From Aurifilum marmelostoma (Eukaryota; Ascomycota; Sordariomycetes; Diaporthales; Cryphonectriaceae), in NCBI GenBank assembly GCA_027559495.1, contig JAMXSV010000015.1, positions 868,001 to 932,000 on the forward strand: DNA of 64,000 nt. Direction: 5' to 3'. A program made the translations under genes and the position numbers. The notes under the pieces are model-generated. The model searched no databases, was not told the origin of the DNA, and worked only from the letters and a program-made list of their open reading frames with translations. Position 1 is the stretch's first letter, and each line of letters begins with the position of its first letter. Shown in pieces: positions 49,823-62,900 of the stretch.

Positions 49823-50354
49823 TGTTATAACCCATCCAATATGCAGATCACAACAAAGATTGCGGCATAGCACTAAGGCTATACGGAATAGACTATAGGG
49901 AGCTGGGAGTCTAATACTCTAGAATAGAACTAGCATAATAAGATTATATAAGCCAGGGTTAAGGTTGTAAAGATTACTTAGTCGAAGGAATTAATATTAA
50001 CTCTATTAACTAGTTAAAGGAATTAGTATCAACTTAATTAATTAGTTAAAGGATTTAATATTAACTCTAGCCTATTCCTGCTAGAAAGGAACTAATACTA
50101 CTAATAAAGGACTAAAGAATAAGTTATATAAGAGATATATTTGCTACTATTAGATAGATTTAGTATATAGCTCTTTAATTATTAATCTAAGTATTATCTC
50201 TAATATAAGTAATAGCTTTACTGCTAATAATATACTATAAAAGACTTTAAAAGTTATTTCTATATTTTTTAAATTATATTTTAATATTATTCTTACTTAA
50301 TATAAATCCTTTATATATTTATTATATATTTTAGTTATAATAATGCTTATTATA
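49823..50354 (+). repeat. LTR C (5' LTR of element 2)
   Basis: 532 bp. Its first 170 or so bases are among the least mutated in the window and preserve the original start TGTTATAACCCATCC. The terminus reads CTTATTATA. Confidence 0.92.
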
Positions 50355-53300
50355 TTTTAATAACTTTTATTTAAGTATAATTTAGTATATTTCTTCTTAA
50401 GCAATATAGAAATATAATATCTCTTTAAACTCTAATCTTCTCTACTATAGGCAGAATCTAGATTAGTGCTAAGCTGCAATAAACTATTATAGCCCTATAG
50501 GCTTGCATTTAGGAACTTAAAGAATTTAGCAATATATAAATTAAGGTTTATAAGATAGATAAATTTATTCCTTATAAAGAATTAAAGGGCACTCTTTAAG
50601 CTTTTATTACTTAGTGCAAGGCCTACTTTCTTTACTATCTAGCTTAGTTTATAGATAAGGGAGAGAAAGTAGTCTTTGCAGGAACTTAGTTAGAAGGCAA
50701 TGCTCTTGCTTAATTCGAACCTTTATTTCAAGACTATCTTAATAACCTAACTATACCTAATAATTATAATAAGGAAACTAAAGCTATCTTTAACTTATTT
50801 AAAAGTTTTAAGAAAGCATTTAAGGATATATTTAGCAATCTAAATAAAAAGCATATAATAGAATGCAGTCTTATAGACCTTAAATAGACTAAAGCTGCTT
50901 TAGATTATATAGCTAAATTTAGGCAATATATAGAATAAATTAGCTAAAAAGATAAAATATTAATATTCTAGTTTTATAAAGAACTAAAAAATAGAGTTAA
51001 AAATAAATTATATAAAATAGATTAATCTAATAATTTAGCAGAATATATTGCAATAGTAGTATAGATTGATAATTGCATTTTTAAATAATAATAGGAGAAA
51101 AACTATAAAGGCAATAAATAATTATAAAAGTTTAGAGCCTTAGCTAATAGTAGAAAATGCTATTAGCTTTAGCAGAATTATTAAGGCAAATAATAGAGCT
51201 ATATAAATATAGCGCAGAGCAGCAGCATATATGCTAACCTAATAGAATTAGATGCTATGCATTAATATAATAATTTTTAGAATTAAAGCAAAGGCAATAA
51301 AGCATATTTTAATTATAGAAAGCCTAAATACTTTGCATAAAAATATTAATAACTATAAAGGAAATAATAGTAATCTATCTAAGAAGGATAATAGCTTAAT
51401 ATTGCTACTTAATAAGAACTTAATTATCTAAATAAAAATATCCTAATAGAGTAAGTAATAGACTTTATTAATTATAAATCTCTTAATTAGACTATATATT
51501 ATAATAATAGTTGCATATTATATCTTTTAGAGAAAGAAGGTTTAGGATAGTTCCCCTAGAAACCTAAGGGATAATAATAACTTGCTACTAAAGGCAGAGC
51601 TTTTATTAAAGAAGAATAATTAGACTATTCTACTAATTCTAGGAATTAGAGATCTAAGGAAGAATAGGACTTAGAGAAGTTTCCCTTATAGTATTATCTT
51701 ATATAGCTTATAGACTATAATAAGTATATATTAGATATTATAGCATTTCTAGCCTATAATAGGCGCGATAATAATTTAGAAAATGCAGATTTTATTTTAG
51801 CTCCTATAGAAGAATATATTATAAAAATACTTACTCTAAAAGAAGGGACCTTTTTAGATAGATAATCTAATATCCTACTTAAATCTATTATGCAATAATA
51901 TATAGATAACTTAGAAAAATTAATGCTAACTATCTAATATAATAGCTTTAATTCTAATAATCTAAATATTAATATTTAAATAGAATATCTTATATATAGA
52001 ATATCTCTAAAAATCCTCTTTAAGAGCATTCTACTTTAGAATTATAAAGCAGATAAATTAGAGGATCTTAGAATTAATGCATTTTACCTTGGATACTATT
52101 AATTAGTATAGATCTTATGCACCTATTATAGCTGCTAAATCTATTTTAAGGAAAAGATTAAATATAGATAGTTCCTAATTAGAGAAGAAGAATAATTTAT
52201 TTAGGCATATAAAGAATCTAAACTATAGTTTAGAGAAGTACTAGATAAAAAATATTATAATGCATTTATTAGTCTATTAGAAGATTGCTTTAGATCTTAT
52301 ATAGATAAGAAATGCAAGTAGTAGTAATGTCTAGTAGAATAATGCACTATTTATATATAGAATAAAGTATATGCTTAGCATATGCAGCAATGCAGCAAGA
52401 AGCAATATAAGTATACTTAATAATAAGCTAAGGCATTAGCTTAGAAGGCAGCTAAGAAGGCCCTAAAAGGGAAAGATTGCTTATAAAGGGATAATAATTA
52501 ATTAGAATTATAAAGTCCCTATATATAATAGCAAAAAGAAGCTATATATATATATGCCTTAATATAAATATTAAAGGCTAATATTATAGCATGCTATTAG
52601 ATAGTAGCATATAAGGGAATTATATATCCTCCTGCATTATTAATATAATAAAAATACTATAGCAATAGAAGATAAAGCTCTATATTCTTAATACTATAGA
52701 AGGATAATCTATTGCATATAATTAAGAGATAATTAATAAAGAGACTAATTATCTATCTATTTTAAATTAAGAATATATAATACTTATTTCCTTTAATATT
52801 ATAGATATAGCATATTATAATATAATATTAGGACTTTTATAGCTTAAGGAGTATAATCTTTGAATTAATTGGACTACTAGCTAGATCTCTTAGGAATAAG
52901 CTATATTTAATAGGATAGTTGCAATTAAAGGCGTAGAATAAGATTTAGTTATTAAGGATAGCTAAAAAAGACGCTTAAATAAGAACTTAATATATACTTC
53001 TAAATTAGCAAGGACTAATAGCTTATAAAGAAGAACTATAAATGCCTTGAATCTATAAATGCAGAATAAGCATAAGTTAAATATATAAGTAAATAGAAAC
53101 TAGTTAGAAGGATTTAATTTAATATAGAGCAATAATGATAGGCAGTAATAATAAAAATAGAAGCTATAGCCTTAAAAACTTAATCTAGCTTAGGGCAGCT
53201 AGAATAGGCTATAGAAGTAGATAAATTAAGAATTATAAAAAATTAGATAAAGCTAATTAAGATATAATACTTCTGCAATATTGCTTAAGAATGCTTAATA

Positions 53301-55980
53301 GTATCTCTTATTCCTATAAGCAGTAGTAATAGAAGAAGAACTTTTACTAATATTTAATAGTATATTATAAGAGTACTATAAATTTACTAGATTATTCTTA
53401 GGAAAGCATAAGGGATTACTTCCTGCTAGAATTTAATTTGACTATAAAATATCCCTTAAGGAAGGAATAGAATTAAAGTTTTTCCCTATTTATAGATTAG
53501 ATAAAGCAAGACTTAAGGCATTTAGGGAGTACCTAGATAAGAATCTTAAAAGAGGATATATTAGAGAATTATACTCTCTAGCAGAATACTTAATTCTCTT
53601 TATACCTAAGAAAAATAGCAAATTTAGGCTATATATAAACTTTAAATAATTTAATAATATAATAATTAAAGATTATTACCTTCTGCTAAGAAGCGATAAA
53701 CTATAAAATAAAATGCAAAGTGCGCAATAATTTACTGCATTTAATCTTAAAGAAGGCTACTATTATATATAAATTGCAAAGAGGCATAAATAGAAGATAG
53801 CCTTTAGGACTTGCTATAAATATTACAAATATTATATTATACTATTTAAACTAATTAATATACTAGCTATATTCTAATATATAATTAACTATATCCTCTG
53901 CAAATTCCTTAATGTTTTTGCTATTGCCTACTTAAATAATATCCTTATTTACTTAAAGAACTTTAAGATATATAAATAATATATGCAAATTATATTATAA
54001 ATACTGCAAAATGCTAAGATGCTAATAAAATTTACTAAATATTATTTCTATACTTAGAAAGTAAATTACTTTAAATATACTCTTAAACTAAGCAAAATTT
54101 GTATATAAAAAGACAAAATTAAGGCAATTAAGGATTAGCTTGCACTTAGAAACCTTATAGATATTTAAGTATTCCTTAAATATATTAATTTCTATAAATA
54201 ATTTATTAAGAATTATAGCAAGAAAGTTAAGCCCTTTATAGAACTTACTAAAAAAGAAATGCTATTTTATTAAGCAGAAGAATAATAGCAAGCATTTAAT
54301 AAAATTAAGAATCTTATATTAAAAGACCTAGTTTGCAAAGAACTAGACTTTAGCAAAGAACTCGAATTATATATAAATATATTAGACTTTGCTATTAGAG
54401 CAGAACTTAATTAGCGTAATGAAAAAGGATAATTAAGACTAATTGCTAACTTTTTAAAGAAGCTTAATAGACTAGAGTTATAATATAAAATACTAAATAA
54501 GGAATTTATAGCTATTATAGAAGTATTTAAGGAATAGAAATAATATCTTATTAGCGCAAAATATTAGATTAAAGTATTCTCTAATTATAAAAATCTTATT
54601 ATATTTACTATAATAAAAATACTTAATAGATAATAAGTAAGATAAGTAAAGTATCTATTATAGTTTAATCTTAAAATTATTTATATTTAAAAAAAGAAAA
54701 ATGCTAGAGTAAATGCCTTTAGCAGAAGGTCTAATTATTAGAATAAGATTATAGAAGAAATCCAAAATATCTTTATAATAGATAGAGAAGGAAATTTTAT
54801 TAATATATATAAGAAGCTAAATACTGCCCTTAGAATTAGTTAAATAAGCAAGAACCTAGAGGATATAATCCTAAAGAAATAAGATTAGTATATTTAGGAT
54901 ATATATAATGCCTTAATATATAGATATTAGGGAGTTAGGGCAATCTTAGTATAGATTTTGAGATATTAGAACCTGCTAAGCCTTAAAAAGAGAATTAAGA
55001 ACTTTTTATGAAATTGCGATAATTGCAAGAAGAATAAGATAGAAAGATATAAGCTTTATAGATTGCTTTACCCTCTATTAGTACTAAGTTCGATTTAGCA
55101 ATTAGCTAGCCTAGACTTTATTATTAAGCTATTTCTTTTATAAGAATCCTTAATTAAAGTGCAATTTAATAGTATTCTAGTAGTAATTTGCAGATTAAGC
55201 AAGTATGCTTACTTTCTACTATATAAGAAGAGCAGTATAGCAGAAGATCTTGTATATATATTTTTTAGAATAATTATAGCTAATTATAGTATGCTATAAG
55301 AAATTATCTTAGATAGGGATAGGAAGTTTGCATTAAACTTTTAAATCTTATTTGCAAAGCAGCTTAAAGTAGCTTATAAGATATTAACTGCATTTTATTT
55401 ATAAATAAATAGATAAATAGAATATATAAATCAAATTTTAGAATAATATCTATGCTATTATATTAATTATAAATAAGATAATTAGGTTAAATTATTGCTA
55501 TTAGCATAATTTGCATATAATAGCGCAGATATAAGTATAATAAAGATATTACTATTTTATATAGTATATAAGCATAACTTTATAGCATACTATAAAGCAT
55601 TGCTAGGGGCAAATGCAGAAGTAGCAGATAAGAAAGCTTAAAGAATTTGGAAGATTTATAAAGAACTATAGCAAGAATTTGCATTTATTAAGAAATAAAT
55701 AATAAGATATGCAAATACTAAGAGAATTAGAGAACTAATTTTTAAAGAGAGAAATAAGGTTTACCTTTTTTAATAAAATATTAAGATAAAAAGACTTAGT
55801 AATAAGCTTAATTATAAGAAGTTTAGTCTATTTAAGATTTTGCAGAAAATCTTACTAGTTAACTATAAACTTGCACTTCCTTATAGTATAAGAATATATC
55901 TAGTTTTCTATATTTTATTATTAGAGCTAGCAGTATAGAATATAAAGATTAATAATAGTATTAAAGTTAAAGATAATAAA

Positions 55981-56118
55981 CTAGAATATAAGATTAGAAA
56001 AATTCTTAAGTATAGGGGCTAGAATAATATACTAGAATACTTAGTTAAGTAGAAAGGCTATCCTTTAAGCAAAAATATATAGGAATCTCTAGAAAATATT
56101 ACTAATGCACTAGAATAG
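55981..56118 (+). pseudogene. Chromodomain remnant at the end of Pol, element 2
   Basis: The frame gives a chromodomain-like KILKYRG...LEYLVKxKGYP...xES pattern with two of the aromatic-cage-region tryptophans mutated to TAG. This segment is absent from element 1. Confidence 0.75.
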
Positions 56119-56394
56119 TTTGCATAATATTAGTCTAAGAAAGGATAATTATAGTAGTAATTAGTTAGCTTATAGAAATATTAGAAATATAGCTTATTAA
56201 TTAAAATACTTTACTAATTAATAAAATAAGCTACTAATTAAAGAAATATTAGTTAGAGATAGTATTAGAAGGAAAAGATATACTAAGCTAAGCTAAGAGT
56301 TAGCAGCTAATTAAAGGTTTAGCTATATTTTCTAGCTTATATTTATTTAGAATACTTAGGTCTAGTAGAGTTTAACTAGCTTTTTTTATAGGCT

Positions 56395-56970
56395 AGCTAT
56401 TAGAGAGAGGGCCTTTAGAAGCTAAGGCCTTAGCGCTTTAGTTAGCCTCTTTAGTAGCTAGATGCTTAGCTTTAGCCTCTACCTCTTCTGCCTTTAGATG
56501 CTTTAACTCTTCTAGATTTATTAAGCCTTAATAAATAGCCTAAGCTATCTTCTCTTTCTATATTTTCTTCTATTAGCAAAGATATATTAACTTTAGCTTA
56601 AGATCTTCGATTTTGTTCTCTAACTTTTAATGCTAAGAGGAGATATTAAGAAGCTTAGAAGAGTTAGTTAGTTTAAGAATATTGCATTTGGAATATTAGC
56701 AATATATATACTTAGCGCATTAGGAAGAATTCTTAAGGGATACCTAATAGGATTTTAAGCCTTAAGCATTATAAAAAGAATAGGGAATTATAATAATAGC
56801 TTTAGAAAGAATAATTAAATAAAGGGACTTCTTTTGCTTTAATTTATTAGAATAAGGATTAAAGGATTTCAGTTTTGCAACTCTATTTAATATCCTAATT
56901 AGGAAGGCATAATAATATAATAAAATAATAGTAGGAAAACTTATAAGAAAATTATTAAGAATAATAATCT
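56395..56970 (-). pseudogene. Antisense ORF remnant between chromodomain and 3' LTR of element 2
   Basis: Homologous, base by base apart from transitions, to the antisense Cys-cluster/coiled-coil frame of element 1 at 39165-39730. Its presence in both copies at the same place shows that it belongs to the element. Confidence 0.6.
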
Positions 56971-56985
56971 ATAGAAGGGAGATAA

Positions 56986-57517
56986 TATTATAATCTATCT
57001 AATATATAGGTTATAATAAAGATTGCAGTATAGCACTAAGGCTATATAGAATAGACTATAGAGAGCTAAGAGTCTAATACTCTAGGATAGAACTAGCATA
57101 ATAAGATTATATAAGCTAGGGTTAGAATTATAAAGATTGCTTAGTTAAAGGAATCGATATTAACTCTATTAACTAGTTAAAGGAATTAGTATTAACTTAG
57201 TTAACTAGTTAAAGGATTTAATATTAACTCTAGCCTACCCCTGCTAGAAAGGAACTAATACTATTAATAAAGGACTAAAGAATAGGTTATATAAGAGATA
57301 TATTTGCTATTATTAGATAGATCTAGTATATAGCTCTTTAATTATTAATCTAAGTATTATCTCTAATATAAGTAATAGCTTTACTACTAGTAATATACTA
57401 TAAAAGACTTTAAAAGTTATTTCTATATTCTTTAGATTATACTTTAATATTATTCTTGCCTAATATAAACTCTTTATATACTTATTATATATTCTAGTTA
57501 TAGTAGTACTTATTATA
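56986..57517 (+). repeat. LTR D (3' LTR of element 2 and 5' LTR of element 3)
   Basis: 532 bp, beginning TATTATAATC and ending CTTATTATA. It is preceded by a polypurine tract and followed by the same TTTTAATAACTCTTATTTAAG leader that follows LTRs A and C, so it serves two elements. Confidence 0.9.
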
Positions 57518-59439
57518 TTTTAATAACTCTTATTTAAGTATAGTTTAGTATACTCTTTTTTAAGCAATATAGAAATATAATATCTCCCTAGACTCTAATC
57601 TCCTCTACTATAGGCAGGACTTAGACTAGCACTAAGCTATAGCAAACTATTATAGCCCTATAAGCTTGCATTTAGGAACTTAAAGAATTTAGTAATATAT
57701 AGATTAAGGTTTATAAGATAGATAAATTTATCCTTTATAAAGGATCGAAGGGCACTCTTTAAGCTTTTATTACTTAATGCAAGGCCTACTTTTTCTATTA
57801 TCCGGCCTAATTTATAGATAAGGGAGGGAAGGCGGTCTTCGCAGGAACTTAGTTAGAAGGCGATGCTCTTGCCTAGTTCGAATCTTTACTTCGAGACTAC
57901 CTTAATAATCTAACTATACTTAATAATTATAATAAGGAAACTAAAGCTATCTTTAACTTATTTAAAGATTTTGAGAAAGCACTTAAGAATGCATTTAGCA
58001 ATTTAAATAAAAAGCGCATAGCAGAATATAGTCTTATAAATCTTAAATAGACTAAAGCTGCTTTAGATTATATAGCCAAATTTAGGCAATATATAGAATA
58101 AATTAGCTAGGAAGATAAAGCATTAATATCCTAATTTTATAAAGGATTAAAGAATAAAGTTAAAAATGAATTATATAAAATAGATTAATTTAATAATTTA
58201 GCAGAATATATTGCAATAGCAGTATAGATTAATAATTGCATTTTTAAATAATAATAGAAGAAAAACTGTAAAGGCAATAGATAACTATAAAAGTTTAGAG
58301 CCTTAGCTAATAGTAGAAAATACTACTAGCCTTAGCAGAACTACTAAGGCAAATAATAGAGCTATATAAGTATAGCGCAGAGCAGTAGTATATATACTAG
58401 CTTAATAGAATTAAATGCTATGCATTAATATAATAACTTTTAGAATTAAGGCAAAGGTAATAAGGTATGCTTTAATTATAAAAAGCCTAGATATTTTATA
58501 TAGGAATATTAATAATTATAAAGAAAATAATAGCAATCTATTTAAAAGGAATAATAGCTTAATATTGCTACTTAATAGGAATTTAATTATCTAAATAAAA
58601 ATATTTTAATAAAGTAAGTAATAGACTTTATTAATTATAAATCTCTTAGTTAGACTATATATTATAATAATAGTTGCGTATTATACCTCTTAGAGAAAGA
58701 AGGTTTAGGATAGTTCCCCTAGAAATCTAAGAGATAATAATAACTTGCTACTAGAAGTAGGGCTTCTATTAAAGAAGAATAATTAGACTATTCTACTAAT
58801 CTTAGGGATTAGGGATCTAAGGAAGAATAGGACCTAGGGAAGTTTCCCTTATAGCATTATCTTATATAGCTTATAGACTATAATAAGCATATATCGGATA
58901 TTATAGCATCCCTAGCTTATAATAAGCGCAATAATGACTTAGAAAATGCAGACTTTACTCTAGCCCCTATAGAAGAATATATTATAGAAATACTTACTCT
59001 AGAAGAAGGGACTTTCTAGGATAGATAATCTAATATCCTACTTGAATCTATTATGCAATAATATATAGATAACTTAGAAGAATTAGTGCTAATTACCTAA
59101 TGCAGTAGCCTTAATTCTAATAACCTAAATATTAATATTTAAATAGAATATCTTATATATAGAATATCTCTAAAAATCCTCTTTAAGAGTATCCTACTTT
59201 AGAATTATAAAGCAAATAAACTAGAGGATTTTAGAATTAATGCATTCTACTTTGGATATTATTAATTAGCATAGATCTTATATATCTATTATAGCTACTA
59301 AATCTATTTTAAGGAAAAGGTTAAATATAGATAGTTTCTAATTAGGGAAGAAGAATAACTTATTTAGGTATATAAAGAATCTAAACTATAGTTTAGGGAA
59401 GTACTAAATAAAAAATACTATAATGCATTTATTAGTTTA
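57518..59439 (+). mobile_element. Element 3, 5' internal part (Gag and start of Pol), interrupted
   Basis: Directly after LTR D the Gag region repeats as in elements 1 and 2. It runs to 59439, where it stops in mid-frame at a point corresponding to about 35552 of element 1 and LTR E begins. The rest of element 3 would lie beyond the nested insertion, outside the window. Confidence 0.88.
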
Positions 59440-59970
59440 TATTATAACCCATCCAACATGCAGGTCACAACAAAGATTGCAGCACAGCACTAAGGCCACA
59501 CAGAACGGACCACAGGGAGCCGGGAGTCCAACACTCTAGGACAGAACTAGCACGACGAGATTACATAAGCCAGAGTTAGGGTTATAAAGATTGCTCAGTC
59601 GAAGGAGTCGATATCGACTCTATCGACCAGTCGAAAGAATTAGTATCGACTCGGTTAGCCAATTAAAGGATTCAATATCAACCCTAGCCTACCCCTGCCA
59701 GAAAGGAACTAATACTACCTACAAAGGACTAAAGAATAGGATATATAAGGATATATTTATTACTATTAGATAGATTTAGTATATAGCTCTTTAGTCGTCA
59801 ATCTAAGTATTACCTCTAATACAAGTAATAGCTTTACTGCTAGTAATACACTGCAGAAGACTTTAGAAGTTATTTCTATATTCTTTAAATTACACTTTAA
59901 TATCGTTCTTACCTAATATAAACCCTTTATATACTTATTATATACCCTAGTTATAGCAGTGCTTATTACA
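59440..59970 (+). repeat. LTR E (5' LTR of element 4)
   Basis: 531 bp. It begins TATTATAACCCATCC and ends GCTTATTACA. It is the least mutated of the five LTRs and so the best guide to the ancestral sequence. Confidence 0.92.
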
Positions 59971-62900
59971 TTTTAATAACTCTTATTTAAATATAGTTCA
60001 ATATACTCCTTCTTAAGCAATATAGAAATATAATATCTCCCTAGACTCCGACCCCCTCTACCACAGGCAGGGCCCAGACTAGCGCTAAGCTATAGCAAAC
60101 CATTACAGCCCTGCAGGCTTGTATTTAGGAACTTAAAGAATCTAGCAATACTTAGATTAGAGTCTATAAGATAGATAAGCTTATCTCTTATAAAGGATCG
60201 AAGAGCACTCTTTAAGCTTTTATCACTTAGTGCAAGGCCTACTTTCTCTACTATTTAGCCTAGTTTATAGATAAGGGAGAGAAGGCAGTCTTTATAGGGA
60301 CTTAGTTAGAAGGCAATGCTCTTACCTAGTTCGAACCTTCCCTTTAAGACTACCTTAATAACCTAACTATACCCAATAATTATAATAAGGAAACTAAAGC
60401 TATCTTTAACTTATTTAAAGATTTCGAGAAAGTACTTAAGAATGCATTCAGCAACCTAAATAAGAAGCGCATAGCAGAATGCAATCTTATAGACCTTAAG
60501 CAGACTAAAGCTGCTTTAAATTATGCAGCCAAATTTAGGCAATATGCAGAATAAGTTAGCTAGAAAGATAAAGCATTAATATTCTAATTCTATAAAGAAC
60601 TAAAGGATAGGGTTAAAAACAAACTTTATAAGATAGACCAACCCAATAATCTAGCAGAATATATTGCAATAGCAGTATAAATTAATAACTGCATCTTCGA
60701 ATAATAATAAAAGAAAAACCGCAAGGGTAATAGATAATTATAAAAGTTTAGAGCCCTAGCTAATAGTAGAAGACGCTACCAGCCTTAGCAGAACTACTAA
60801 AGAAAATAATAGAATTATATAAGTATAGCATAAAGCAGCAGCATGCATACTAGCCTAATAGAACTAGATGCTATGCATTAATGCAATAACTTCTAAACTC
60901 AAGGCAAAAGCAATAGGGCATGCTTTAATTATAGGAAGCCTAGATACTTTGCATAGGAATATTAATAATTATAAAGAAAATAATAGCAACCTATCTAGGA
61001 GGGATAATAGCTTAGTATCGCTACTTAATAGAAACCTAATTATCTAAATAAAAATATCCTAATAGAGCAAGTAATAGACTCTATTAATTATAAATCTTTT
61101 AGTTAAACTGCGTATTATAATAATAGTTGCGTACTATACCTTTTAGAGAAAGAAGGTTTAGGATAGTTCCCCTGGAAACCTAAGGAATAATAATAACTTG
61201 CTATTAGAAGCAGGACTTTTATTAAAGAAGAATAATTAGACTATTCTACTAACCCTATAAGTTAGAGATCTAAGGAAGAATAGGACCTAAGAAAATTTCC
61301 CTTATAGCACTATCTTATATAGCTTACAGATAATAACAAGCATATATTGGACACTATAGCATCCCTAGCTTATAATAAGCGCAATAATGACTTAGAAAAT
61401 GCAGACTTTACTCTAGCTCCTACAAAAGAATATACTATAGAGATACTTATTCTTGAAGAAGAAACCCTCTAGAATAGACAGCCTAACGTCCTACTCGAGC
61501 CTATTACGCAATAATATATAAATAACTTAGAGGAATTAGTACTGACTACCCAACGCAGCAGCCTTAATTCCAACTACCGGGATATTAACATCTAAACAGA
61601 ATACCTTATATATAGAATACCTCTAAAAACCCTCTTTAGGAGCATCCTACTTTAGAATTATAAAGCAGACAAATTAGAGGATTCCAGGATTAATGCATTC
61701 TATCTTGGATATTACTAATTAGCATAGATCTTATATACCTATTATAGCTATTGAACCTATTTCGAGGAAAAGGTTAAATACGGATAGTTCCTAACTAGGG
61801 AAGAAGAATAACTTATTTAGGCATATAAGGAATCCGAACTATAGTTTAGAGAAGTACTAGAGAAGAAATACTATAACGCACTTATCGAACTACCAGAAGA
61901 TTGCCCTAGGCCTTGTATAAACAAAAAACGCAAATAGTAGCAATATCTAGTAAAATAATGCACTATCTATATGCAGAACAAGGCATACGCCTAGCATATA
62001 TAGCAATGCAATAAGAAGCATTATAAGTACGCATAACAATAAGCTAAAGCACTGGCTTAGCAAGCGGCCAAAAAGGCCCTAAAAGGAAAAGATTGCTTAT
62101 AAAGGGACAACAGTCGATCAGAATCATAAGGTCCCTATGCATAATAGCAAAAAGAAGCTATATATATATATAGCTTAATATAAATATCAATAATCGATAT
62201 TATAGTATGCTATTAGATAGCAGCGCATAAGGGAATTATATATCCCTCTGCATTATTAATATAGCAAAAATACTATAGCAACAGAAAGAGAAGCTCTATA
62301 TACTTAATACTATAGAAGGACAACCCATTGCATATAACTAAGGGATAATTAATAAGAAGATTAATTATCTACCTATCTCGAACTAAGAATATATAATATT
62401 TATTTCTTTTAATATTATAAATATAGCATATTATAATATAATATTAGGACTTTTATAGCTTAAGGAGCATAATCCTCGAATTAATTGAACTACTAGCTAA
62501 ATCTCTTGGAAATAAGCTATATCCAATAGAATAATTGCAATTAAAGGCGCAGAACGAGACTTAGTTACTAAGGACAGCCAAGATAGGCGCTTAAATAAGC
62601 ACTTACTATATACCTCCAAATTAGCAGAGACTAATAGCTTATAGAGAAGAACTATAAATGCCTTAAACCTATAAATGCAGGTTAGGCATAAGTTAAAAAT
62701 ATAAGTAAATAAAGACTAGTTAGGAAGACTTGATCTAATATAGAGCAAAAATAATAGATAATCGCAATAAAACGCTTAATAGTACCTACTATTTCTCCAG
62801 GAAGCAGAAATAGAGGAAAGACTAATTCTAATACTCGCTAGCATACTAGAAGAGTACTATAAGTTTATAAAACTATTCTAAGGAGAATTGGTTATAGGAC

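Larger units (their letters stand above)
49823..57517 (+). mobile_element. Complete Ty3/gypsy chromovirus-type element (element 2), RIP-inactivated
   Basis: LTR C (49823-50354) and LTR D (56986-57517) enclose 6.6 kb. Order as in element 1: Gag (about 50500-51350), protease (near 52560), RT (YLNN at 53929-53940), RNase H and integrase (about 54960-55850). It then keeps a chromodomain at 55981-56118, reading LEYKIRKILKYRG, then ILEYLVK*KGYPLSKNI*ES, where the stops replace Trp codons. Chromodomains steer integration of this clade to heterochromatin. A polypurine tract (AGAAGGGAGATAA) ends at 56985. The left flank (TATAT) is not repeated after LTR D; instead a further copy begins there, so D is shared. 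All frames are broken by TAA/TAG. Confidence 0.92.
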
